From positions 131,620,732 through 131,684,731 of the forward strand of contig OZ023273.1 of the NCBI GenBank assembly GCA_964007475.1: a stretch of 64,000 bases of DNA, read 5' to 3'. Made by a program: the position numbers and the translations under genes. This document shows, in pieces, positions 14,796-25,900 of this stretch. The DNA comes from Hybos culiciformis (lineage: Eukaryota > Arthropoda > Insecta > Diptera > Hybotidae). Within the stretch, counting starts at the first letter, position 1. The number at the start of each line of letters is the position of its first letter. A model generated the notes under the pieces. That model was not told the origin of the DNA. It saw only the letters and a list, made by a program, of their open reading frames with translations, and made no database searches.

Positions 14796-16755
14796 CGCCG
14801 TTTAATGTGGAATTTAATTTTCCTAAATGAAAACAAAAAACAGCCATTATCTCAACTTGTATGCATTATATAAATTTATAAAGTTTTATTTAATGATTTG
14901 TTTAAAAATAAAAATTAAAAATAAATTGAATAAATTTTAATAGACTGGATGACATTCTACAAATAATATAGAAGGTTTTAAAAAAAAAATGGAAATCACT
15001 GAATTGTATGTACATTATTTACATACTTTAAATATAAATCATCGATTAATATTATTGATTTCAATTTTTATTTCGATAGTGCCTTTTTGTGTGCTTTGAA
15101 GTTGCGATAAAATTAAAAATATGAAAGCAAAAATAATTAAAAATATTCGACTGCAAAATTTAAAAAAAATAATCAAATTAAAAAAAAAAACCAAATACCT
15201 AAAATAAGTTCTTCTTTAAAAAATATTATTACTTGTTTAATACAATAGTTTTATTTATGTAATCTATAATATATAAATAAACATAAAACAATTTTATTTT
15301 TACATAAAATATAATTTACACCAATTTTGATAGTTTAAGATATTATATGTTTTCTATACATAATATAAATTAATAATTTTTGATTTTATATTATACATTA
15401 TTTAATTAAAATTTATAATAATATTAAGTTTTTTTTATAATATTCTTTTGAATATTTTTTAATTTTTATAATAAGTTCTTATTGTTAGCACCTTTTTTTA
15501 GAATTATAATACAAGTGAATTATTATATTTTTATGGTCAAATAATTTTTTGTCTTTAATAAATTTAATAATCATTATAATTTGGCTAAGTTAATTAATAT
15601 ATTTGAAAAAAATAAATCAGAAATAAACAAGATAAAAAAAATTTTATATTTTAGTTTTTTATATTTTAAAATTTTTCAGGTCTCGAGGATTCATCAGACA
15701 TATCTAAAACATATTATATTTTGTAAATAATTGTTAAAAGTTAAATTTAATTACAATTTTTTTTTTTAAAACATCTGTATTATCGAAAGTCGAAATTCTT
15801 TAAATTTTAGTGGGTTATTATGAATTATGATTGAACATACAGACCTTAACAAAATCTTATTCTCATATTCTATTATAATAATGATAAAATTGAATTGGTT
15901 TCACTTGAATGGAAAAGAAAATCCTCCTGAACAATTCACTTTCAAGTTTATTTGCAGAGACATTATTTTAGAAAAAAAAAACACTGCTCAAAAATACCTG
16001 GCAAGTACCTTCACCTTAATTGTTTGGTTGGTACCGAGATTTTTTCTAATTTTTTTTCTCCAAATTTTTTTTTTTTCATTACAATTACGATTAATGATTT
16101 CGGATACAGAATTCCTTACTAGGCGGATAGCGCCTTTCCATGCACATGCACCGATTCAGAATGTATCTTCAATCTAAATACTAATGTCATTTCAATCGAA
16201 ACATGGAAAAGGAACAATAATTTCGCTTATTCATAAAGATAGAGAATATGTATTTTAGGAAGAAGTTATTTCACACAGTTTATTTTTAAAGATCTTGAAA
16301 ATAATTTAATTTCATTTAATGATTATAGTAATTCAAAATAGATAAAAATTTCAATTTTAAATGTTAATGAAGATAACATTCCGTTAAGAAACAGATTGTA
16401 AAAAAAAAGAAAAATTCATTGAAAATCTTCCACGAAAGTGAAAACATGCTACTATCGGTTCCACTACCAACGAAACCAAACTTATCAGAAATCTTGGTGC
16501 AGAACAAACTAACTTAAAATCCAAATATGGGGTGGATTTGTCAAGTGATTCTTGACTGTTAGAAACACGTACTGCGCACATATTTAAGCAATTTAAAGAT
16601 AATGTGTAATGATACTATAAAATAAGAGTCAAAGAGTCTACTTGGACACTGGAAGACAACTAGAAAATATGAAATATAAAAATTAAGCTCGGTGTGGATA
16701 ACCACCAAATAGATTACTATCATTGTTCGACAGGCCTAAGAGCCAGGGGGGCACA
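14796..16755. other. Intergenic A+T-rich DNA with one exon-like scrap
   Basis: Mostly homopolymer-rich DNA. At 15680-15726 a splice-acceptor-like string (tttttcag) is followed by a 14-codon open stretch reading LEDSSDISKTYYIL then stop, which could be an isolated terminal exon but has no support beyond its looks. The 116-codon frame at 15827-16177 shows no recognisable domain. Confidence 0.4.
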
Positions 16756-18687
16756 GGGGGGTTATTATGTAACTCCTATTCGAATTCGGATTGATTCGAA
16801 AGTTGTTTTCGATTCTATTATGAAATGATATTATGTAAATCGAAAGTCAAACAATGATCGAATAAAGGCAGCTTTAAAAGGTTGGCTATAAAGTTTTATT
16901 CGAATAAAAAAATGTCAAAATCATATGTTTGTTGTTTTAAATTCGAGTGAAAACTTAAATCGGAATTATGTAATTCGAATTCGGATTTTTATTTTTATTT
17001 TTTTTATTTTATAAAGTTGGCTATGAATATTGACGGCATTATGTAGACTATATATACACACGGCATTATGCAACTCGAAAAACGAATAAAAATTATTCGA
17101 ATTTCGTAAATTTTGTTCGATAACTATTTATCAAACGGAAAGAAAAATGCTCGGAAAAATGTAATTACGTTTTTAATAAAATTAAATTAAAAAATATATT
17201 TTGAGTGTTATTATTTAAAAATTAAATTTATTTATTATTAAATTCATATTTTATTTTAATATTAAATTTGAAATAAATAAAAAAAAGTAAAACAAAAAAA
17301 AAATTTCTTCCAAAATGTATTTGAAGTCAAACACTATCCATTAATTAAAAATTTGGCTAAACTGCCGTTTCCTTGAAACTCTCAGAATGGGCTGAAACTT
17401 GGAGGGGGGTAGAGGCGGAGCCCAAACTCGCAAAACTGAAATCAGTTCTTGGGGCGAAGGCCTCGTTTCGGAGATAGAGCCCCCAAAATTTTCATACATT
17501 TTTGTATGGAAAATTTTTTGTGCCCGATTTGCCCTATTTTCGGGTAGGTAATAGAGGCGGTTCCTAAAATGTTAAATCCGAGGGTTTTTGCGGGAAGGCC
17601 TCCATTTCGGAGTTATGACCCTTCAAAATTTTCATACGTTACTTCATATGAAATACGTTTTTTAAACTTTTTGTACATTGAATGAGCTTTTTCACAAAAA
17701 ATTTTAAATAGAACTTTAACGAGAAATTAATTTTTCAAAAAATGGGGGGGGCGGTCAAATCCCACTGACCGCCAGCATACTGCCCCGCCCCCTCCACACC
17801 GCTTTTTGAAAAATTAATTTCTCGTCAAAGTTCTGTTTAAAAAACGTATGAAGTAACGTATGAAAATTTTGAAGGGCCATAACTCCAAAATGGAGGCCTT
17901 CCCGCAAAAACCTTATAGGATTTAACATTTTAGGGACCGCCTCTATTACCTACCCGAAAATAGGGCAAATCGGGCACAAGAAAAAATTTTCCATTCAAAA
18001 ATGTATGAAAACTTCTGGGGCCCTATCTCCGAAACGGGGCCTTTGCCCCAAGAACTGATTTCAGTTTTGGGAGTTTGGGCACCACCTCTACCCCCTTCCA
18101 AGTTTCAGCCCATTCTGAGAGTTTCAAGGAAACGGCATTATCACCAAAAATTTATTATTTAACTTTAGGGAAAAAAACACTTTGTTTTTTATTTAAAATT
18201 TTCAAACAATTTTAAAAATAAAATCAAAACAAACAACAAACAGATGATATTGACATTTTTTTATTCGAATAAAACATTGTAGCCGACCTTTTAAAGCTGC
18301 CTTTATTCGATTGTTTTACTTTCGATTTACATAATACCATTTTATAATAGAATCGAAAAAACTTTCGAATCAATCCGAATTCGAATAGGACTTACATATC
18401 AAAAAAATTGAAAAAATTGAAAATTTTAAATAAAAATCAAGTTTTTATTTCAAAATGTACTTAAATTTCAAACAAAATATTTTTTTGGTTGGTTATTTAG
18501 TTTTTTTCCGTTTAGAAAAAAGTTATCGAACAAAATTTCCAAAATTCGAATAATTTTTATTCGTTTTTCGAGTTGTATTTATCGTGTATTTATCTTGAAA
18601 AATAAAAATCCGAATTCGAATTACATAATTCCGATTTCAGTTTTCACTCGAATTTCATTTTAGAATCGAGTTACATAATAACCCCCC
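16756..18687. mobile_element. ~1.93-kb nested foldback (long inverted repeat) element
   Basis: The terminus ggggggttattatgtaactc (16756-16775) is the exact reverse complement of 18668-18687. The arms continue inward as imperfect inverted repeats: the segment with cgaattcggattgattcgaa near 16780 matches ttcgaatcaatccgaattcg near 18365, and the ggcagctttaaaagg region near 16868 pairs with 18290-18305. A second, G+C-richer inverted pair sits inside: 17371-17385 pairs exactly with 18115-18129, and gaaattaatttttcaaaaa (from about 17724) with its complement at about 17803. The centre (about 17743-17802) is a short non-palindromic G/C-rich spacer. No transposase frame was found. The inner module is shared with the foldback at 60.6-61.5 kb. 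Clear target-site duplication not found. Confidence 0.8.
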
Positions 18688-19684
18688 AGGTGGTTCAAAG
18701 AACCACCGCTCAAACTAAAATAAATAAAATAAAATAAAATAAATTAAAGGGCTTATAAAAATATGTTCTATTTTCTATTTTGCAATTTTTTTTCTTTTTT
18801 GCATACTTATATCCAGATTTCTACAATATTTTAAAAATCAAAACAAAGTGAATGTACCTACACCTTGATTATTTTATTCTTAAAAAAAACTCAATCAAAA
18901 GAATAAAAAAACAGAAAGAAACAATAGTTTTAATTTTTTGAACTTTGAGTTTTGTATAGAATTCATTTAGTCGTGTAAAACTGCTCATTTAATGAAGTGA
19001 AGTGTATTGAAGTTTTTAAATAATTCCAATTATTTTTAATTTTTTAAATTTTACTTCAATTACCTTTGTATACTTTTTTTTTATATATATAAATTTCAGA
19101 GAATTCAAATTTTTTTTCACATAAATAATTTTAATTTAACATGTTAAAATTTCATATTAAATTTATTTTGAAAATTTTAATATACATTTTTCAAATCTTA
19201 ATGGTAAAAGAAAAAAAAAACCAAATTGTTGTTCACAGTCATTATTAATTAAATATATGTGTTCCCAAAGAAATACGCCAACAATAAAAATCAATAATTT
19301 AACTGTTATTCTTAGTTTTTTAGTTCAGCATTCCGACATTCTAAAATATTTGACTCAATTTTAAAGTTAGAACGTCAAAAGGATATTAAATATTAGTACC
19401 TATTTTATACCATCACAACTTATTTGTGATCTAAGCCCAGGTTTCGAAACAAATGAGATTTTAGAATAGATATAAAAATATAAAGTTCAAACATCCCTTT
19501 ATTCAAAAAAAAAGAAACAAACAGCCTGAGGAATTGACCCAACTAGCAGATTATTCTTGTAAATAACTGTTATACCACTTATAAGCTGTATAAGATTCTA
19601 GTAAAAGGATTCGTGATACTGAATCATAGTGATCTTATTATGCAACATTTATAAGAATTCTATTTCATTAAAAAATATAAACAG
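18688..19684. other. Intergenic, no gene seen
   Basis: Begins with a small perfect hairpin (ggtggttc-aaa-gaaccacc, 18689-18707) directly outside the foldback end, followed by a taaaataaaataaaat tract and ordinary A+T-rich DNA. No coding evidence. Confidence 0.5.
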
Positions 19685-20400
19685 CTCTTTAATGCCGGTT
19701 TCAGTCTTCCTATTAGAATTCATCTTATCCCAAAATTCTTCTTCTCTTTTACTTTGTACATATGAGTAAAAAGGAAAAAAAATGTTCTTTAATGCGGACC
19801 GTGATCCTGCTATTAGCTTCTATTTTCATAACAAAACTATTTTTTCTCTCTTTTACCTCCTACAAATGAGTAAAAAGGAAAAAAAAAGTTCTTTAATGCC
19901 GGCCGTGATCCTGCTATTATTAGCTTTTATTTTTATAACAAAACTATTTTTTTTCTCTTTTACTTCGTTCTATGAGAAAAGAGGAAAAAAAGTTTTCTTT
20001 AATACCGGCCGTGATCCTGCTATTAGCTTTTATTTTTATAACAAAACTATTTTTTCTCTCATTTACTTCATACTATGAGAAAAGAGGAAAAAAAGTGTTC
20101 TTTAATGCCGGCCGTGATCCTGCTAGTAGCTTTTATTTTTATAACAAAACTATTTTTTTTCTCTTTTACTTCGTTCTATGAGAAAAGAGGAAAAAAAGTT
20201 TTCTTTAATACCGGCCGTGATCCTGCTATTAGCTTTTATTTTTATAACAAAACTATTTTTTTTCTCTTTCACTTCATACTATGAAAAAAGAGGAAAAAAA
20301 GTGTTCTTTAATGCCGGCCGTGATCCTGCTAGTAACTTTTACATTTGTTTTTTACTTTGCACTATGAGAAAAGAGGACAAAAATAGTTTCATGCGTATTT
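19685..20400. repeat. Minisatellite, ~103-bp unit, about seven copies, dimeric higher-order pattern
   Basis: The landmark ttctttaat(g/a)ccgg...gtgatcctgcta recurs at about 19685, 19785, 19889, 19995, 20098, 20201 and 20304, giving spacings of 100, 104, 106, 103, 103 and 103 bp. The first copy is degenerate and the last is cut off. Units starting at 19995 and 20201 share 'ataccgg', while those at 20098 and 20304 share 'atgccgg', 'gctagta' and 'gtgttc', so the last four units are two copies of a 206-bp dimer. The unit length leaves remainder 1 on division by 3, so the apparent proteins here are one low-stop repeat read in rotating frames and are not genes. Confidence 0.92.
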
Positions 20401-21312
20401 GCCGTATGCTTTTAAAAACAATAACAAAAATAATTTAAATTCCGTGTTACCAGGTTATTGCACTAATCCCCTAACCATATAAATATAATAAGGACTTGAG
20501 AGAGTTTATTGTTTGTAAAATTATCACTTTGACTTCCTTTACGTTGACGTTTTTATTATAATTTTGCGGAAATTCTTTGCAGATTCATGATTTTAAAATG
20601 ATGCACTTATTGTACGGAAATAGAAAATTATTGTGTAAGGGTTGAAAGGTTCAAATGGTCCGAAATAATAAAAGAGTATGATGATCGGAAAATCAACCTA
20701 AAGGATTTTTTAGTTAGACGTATCCTTGGGTGGAATTTGTGAGAATTTTTTCCCGGATAATTATTATTTTCTGAATTTTTACGTTGTTAAGAAAATATTA
20801 ATTATTTTGGGAAATAAAATCAAACTACTGACTAAGAATTTAATAGCATTCTTTATTGTAAGGTTGAATTTTTAATACCTTCCGTTTTGTCTAAAAATTC
20901 GCACTTTTTTATCCTTGTTAATTGTACCTAGAACTCCAAAATGTTCCTTTAAATTATTTATAGACATGGCAATACAGACAGGTTGGTTACCATTTTAGTT
21001 TTTTGTGATGAAAAATTTATAGTGAATGATACCAGTGAATAGTTTAACTTCACTAGACCTCTTTCGTGTAAAAAAACACGAAAGTATTAATTTTAAAAAA
21101 ATAATTCCAATCAAATAAGGAAAATTCGTTTTTGATTAATTTTTGCTTCAAAAATGAAAAACGACTATTTAATTTTTTTTATTTGTTATTTTAGTTTCAC
21201 AAAATTAAATTAATTTTTATCCCTATTAAACATTTTTTTAGTGTTTTTTAACAATTGAAAAAATTAAAAATAATATCCTTAAAAATAAAAATCAATAAAC
21301 AAAACTTAAGTA
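20401..21312. other. Intergenic, no gene seen
   Basis: Unremarkable A+T-rich sequence between the minisatellite and the pogo-like element. No open frame with domain content and no RNA gene recognised. Confidence 0.5.
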
Positions 21313-21856
21313 CAGTAAACCCTATACAACGCGACACTTCTATAACGCGTTTTCGCTACAACGCGATTCATAAATGGCGGCAATTTTTCTCACAACGCGA
21401 TTTTTTTCCTACAACGTGATTAAAAAAAATTATTTTTTAAAAAAAATCGCTTATCTCGGAATGTTTTAAACGACCGCAAGAGCTAACGAACCTATCTCTT
21501 GTTTTAGTAGTTCAGATTCGGATATAGCACCAGCAAAACGTTCGCGGCATAATCCGGTTAGCAGTGATATTATTCTTATATTCATCAATATTCCTTTTTA
21601 CATTTTAATCTTTATAAATTTGAATTTTTATTTAGTTCTTAATTTTAATTTTGTTAATTTTTATTAATTTATTATAATTTTATTGAAGGATTTCTAATAA
21701 AATCTTGAGTATATTTAATTATTAATTTAATTGCATTTTTTTATACTTGGAACCTAACCCCTTTTTTTCTATAGAGTTCATGTCTCCTGCAACGCGATTG
21801 CCTACTACACGACGTTTTCTAAGAACGTATCTCTCGCGTTGTAGGAGGGTTGACTG
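21313..21856. mobile_element. Degraded pogo/Tigger-like (Tc1/mariner superfamily) element
   Basis: The left end CAGTAAACCCTATACAACGCG and the complement of the right end, CAGTCAACCCTCCTACAACG, form a ~22-bp imperfect terminal inverted repeat flanked on both sides by TA (21311-21312 and 21857-21858), the expected target of Tc1/mariner-type transposons. The CAGT-AACCC start and the 'acaacgcg' repeats are like pogo/Tigger elements. At about 545 bp it is internally deleted; a short stretch near 21505-21560 (SSDSDIAPAKRSRH on the + strand) might be a transposase remnant, but this is weak. Confidence 0.7.
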
Positions 21857-22977
21857 TATGTATTCGAAACAGGAAATAATTTAAAATTTTGGGATCTTTC
21901 TATAAAAGTTCCTAAAAATAACATAGGTTATCCGAATATAGGAACAAAATACTTTATGGAAATTGAAGTTATTTAAACGCAAAAGATTGTTTGAAGAACT
22001 AAATATTTTATTATTTGGCAAATTGTTGATTCTTTTTGAAAAAATCTATGAATTCAAAAAACTACATAAAAAGAATAGAACATCAGTTAAATTTTATTTA
22101 TTTGTGCCATGGCAAACTACATTTTACTCATACTTTGCTTATATGACTTTAAAATGTACCAAAATTTTAACAAATTTAATGCCTTTTTAAATTTAAAATA
22201 ATTTAAATATCATAAATTTCACTAGGTTTTCATATTTATTAATCCTAGAATATTAAAAATTGCATTATTTTTTCAATTGCATGAAAAAAAAAAAATTCAA
22301 TTTTATTTTTTTCAACAATTGCAATAGTTTTGTATATACTTAATTTAATACACATTTAAAAATTAAAATGTGCACAAGTTAAATTAAATACAAATACATT
22401 TATTTTATCATTACATATACCCATCTAAATATTTATTTATTATATTTTATTGGTTTTCCTTTTCTTTTAACTATTTTCTTTTTTATATACTATATTTATG
22501 CACTTCTTTTTTTTATGGCTGTCCTTCTCTTTTCTTTCATGAAAAAAAGTGTTATACAGGCTAATAATGGGATTAATCACAGAATTCAAGAATGTTATTA
22601 GCCATTTACTAACCCATTTATAGATACTTATATAACAAATTATACTTATAATTTTCGCCACTTCTGAGGTTATAACAGGATTCGTGATACTTAATAGACA
22701 GTTACTAGAATACATAAGCTTTCTACTAAAAGAATTGAATCTTCTTATAGAGCTAATTTGCTAGTTGGGGATTATGCAACCAGAGAACTAGTTCTGAGGG
22801 GTCCAAGAACCAGATTCTAAACAAGAACAGTATTCTTTTGAATGTACTTGTCTGCCTTTTGATCCTATTGAACTAGTTTGCTAGACATATTATTAGTTCT
22901 GTATTTTATGAATTCGTTCGGAACCCGTTCTTTTCTATACTAATTCCTTACAGAGATAGTATAGTTATAAATATAAG
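21857..22977. other. 5' flank or first intron of the large secreted-protein gene
   Basis: No convincing signal-peptide exon could be found here, though the downstream gene needs one. The string aggattcgtgatact at 22677-22691 also occurs at 19605-19619, so a dispersed repeat is probably present. Confidence 0.35.
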
Positions 22978-25900
22978 TGAAACATTTGTACATATTCGGG
23001 CATTTACCGATAATTGATAAGAATTTTAATACATATAATAATAACGAAGTATTATTATTTCAGACAAATTCAGTTGTAAAATGCGATGATGGAATTGCAA
23101 ATATTAAGTCAACTTTAGATGAAAATCAACATTCGTCAAATGTTAAATTTCAAAAATTACCCAATTTAGAATTTTACAGCGAAAAATTTTCTAAAATTTT
23201 GAAATTAAATTACAATCAAACAACAGATTTGTTGATTTTAGTAAACGGCTATAATTTGTATCGAATTAATTACAATGAGCGAAAAACAAATGGATCAAAT
23301 CCAATTGAGTTATTAAAAAACTTGAATGGTGAAATTAATGAGGATCCAACTGATGCTGAGGTAAACAATTTTAATGACCGAACTTTGAAATTATTTGAAA
23401 AACTGAGTTTAATTTTTGAACTTTTTCAGGCAATTATTTTCAAACAAAATTTGATTTTATCGATAATTACAAATAATACCATTATAATTTATCAATTAAA
23501 ATTTAATTTGGGTGTTATTTCGGGGAATACTGATAAAGAATTATATCCAATTCAGAAATTAAAAGTTTCAAGTGATTATACACAATCAATATTATTTACG
23601 GTTCGAAATGAAACTTTAATCTACATTGTGGCTACAAATGTTGTAAATTCTCATGGAACAATTAGGTGAGTATATAAAAACTTATTCAAAAAAAAATTTC
23701 TTACGAGAAACAAACAAGAAATTAAATCTTAAGCGAATAGAACTAATGTACTGTAGTTAGTTAACTACTTAAAGTTCTATTCACTATGCGTCAAATTTTG
23801 TAAATAAATTTAAAAAATCTGATTTTCTTATTTCTTTTAGATCTTACAAATGGCAGAAGTCATATTTTCAGCTATTTGAAGAAAAAAATACACCAACAAT
23901 AAGTGAATTTAGTGTAATGCAGTCTAATGCTTATTCAAAATTTGAAATCTCATTTGTGATATTAATTAAATATGGTCAAAATGGTGCAAAGGTTAAATTT
24001 ATAATAATAAAAAAACAATCATTTGTTCTAATTAATTTTATATTTCTCAGACTAATGTCAATGTTTTAAAATTAGAGCCAAATCTATTTACTTTACAAAC
24101 TGCACAAAATTTCTTTTTGGATGTTACTATTATTCATTGCTTTAATTTTCGAAATAGTCTGATATTAATGGGCTGTAATTCAAAAAAACATTGTCAGATC
24201 TACAAAATCCACGACGAACAATTTGATGAAATAGGAGAAAAAATATTAAATTTTAGAAAAATTGCAACGTCTTCAGTAAGCAATTCGAAATATATTGCTG
24301 CTGAAACAAATGATGAATTAGTTTTGTACAAAAATGAAAAATTTGAACCATGGAATATTTCGCTGAATCTAAATAAAGAAAAATCAGAAATTGGGGGGAT
24401 TTTTGCAGTGAATGAAGGAAACTCGTCGTTTGTTTTATTGATTCGAAATGATTCATTAAAATTTTTAATTAATGTTCTACAAGTAGAGGTTAAGGATTTC
24501 GTAGAATTTGATACAACAATTAACGGTAAGAAAAATTAGTTAGGTATGTGCTTTTTTATGTGGTCACAAAGAAATTATCGCTAATATTAAGTACTAGTCC
24601 ACGGGCTAGCCTAGTCTTTGGTCTTCATTAATGACAATGCCTGTTAATGGCATATAAAATTTTTATTTACAAAAAATTTTAGAGTAAAAAGAAAATTTCC
24701 AATTTTTGTTTCCCTAAAAACGTTATTCGGACTGTTACGAACATTTAAAAAAAAATTAGCCAAATCGGTTATTTATATAGATTTATATCGACTATATATT
24801 TGTTAATTAAAAATAAAAACATTTAGTTAGACTACATTGTTATAGTTATTGCAACGTAACTTTAATTTTTTCTTTTATTACATAAAAAAAATGTATTATC
24901 CTAATTTTAAAGTTTATTCCGAAAAAAATAATTAAAAAAAAGATGGTTAGATATAACGAAGCGTTTCTAATTTGAAAACAAAATAAATATACAAATCAAT
25001 GTCCTTTTTAATCTAATCCAAGACCAATATACCGATTTTGATCTAATCTTCCATCTGTCTATCTTATGGACATAGATTTATTTAATATATTTATATTATA
25101 TATTTTTACGAAAGATATTGACGGATATAACCATCTATGTGACGTGTGGTTTAGTTAGCAATTAGTAATGCCTACTTCTACAAATATTCATTATTAAATT
25201 ATTATTCTAAAGTTATCTTTTTTTGAGACACTAAAAATTTGTAATTTGTGATTACTTTATAATTTTATAGAAACTGTTCATCAAGATAAATTTAAGAAAA
25301 CCTTAACTGATGTCAGAAATCTTTTAATTTCCCGAAACGCTATTATCGATAAAATTAACAGCAGTTTGAAAGAAATAAAAGTAGGACATTTTAAAAATAA
25401 TGTGATTTTAAGAAATTCAACTATATTAAAATTAAATATCATTGATAAAAATTTAATTACACCTACTGAATTGAAAACAAAGTTAACAGCAATATTGGGA
25501 AAATTGAGATTACTAAAGCAGAAACGTTCAGCATATCAATTTAGTCATCATAAAAAGATTAAAACTAGACATTTGATAGTCGAAAATCTAATAGTATCTA
25601 ATACAACAAATACTAATTTTATAACGAAAAACTATACTAACAACTCGGAACTAAGAATAAGAGTTCCAACTACTGTCAAAAATCTAACTACCAATATGTT
25701 TGATGACAGGAAAATGGAAGAACAATTACGATCGTTAGAAATTCCATTAGAATTAAACGGAAGCTTGCGCTTTGAACATGTATTTGTTGAAATTTTAAAT
25801 GATATAAATTGGCGAGAATTTTATGATAATGAGCTTTTCGTACCGAATCGAGATAAAGTTATTAAAGGAAATTTAACGTTTCATGTAGAAGGGGATGGTG

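Noticed and set aside
15827..16177. 116-codon plus-strand frame
   Set aside because: Hydrophobic Phe/Ile-rich translation typical of T-rich DNA; no domain, splice context or signal.
19782..20438. Several 69-98 codon plus-strand open frames resembling repetitive membrane peptides
   Set aside because: They are the same 103-bp minisatellite read in successive frames; no start context, domain or codon bias.
21963..22190. 75-codon frame upstream of the large secreted-protein gene, considered as its first exon
   Set aside because: No signal peptide, no donor in a suitable phase, Lys-rich composition unlike a secretory leader.
19545..22775. Possible single element bounded by aactagca at 19551 and its complement tgctagtt at 22760
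   Set aside because: The matching strings are too short and diverge quickly; the shared aggattcgtgatact box suggests a dispersed repeat, but boundaries cannot be supported.
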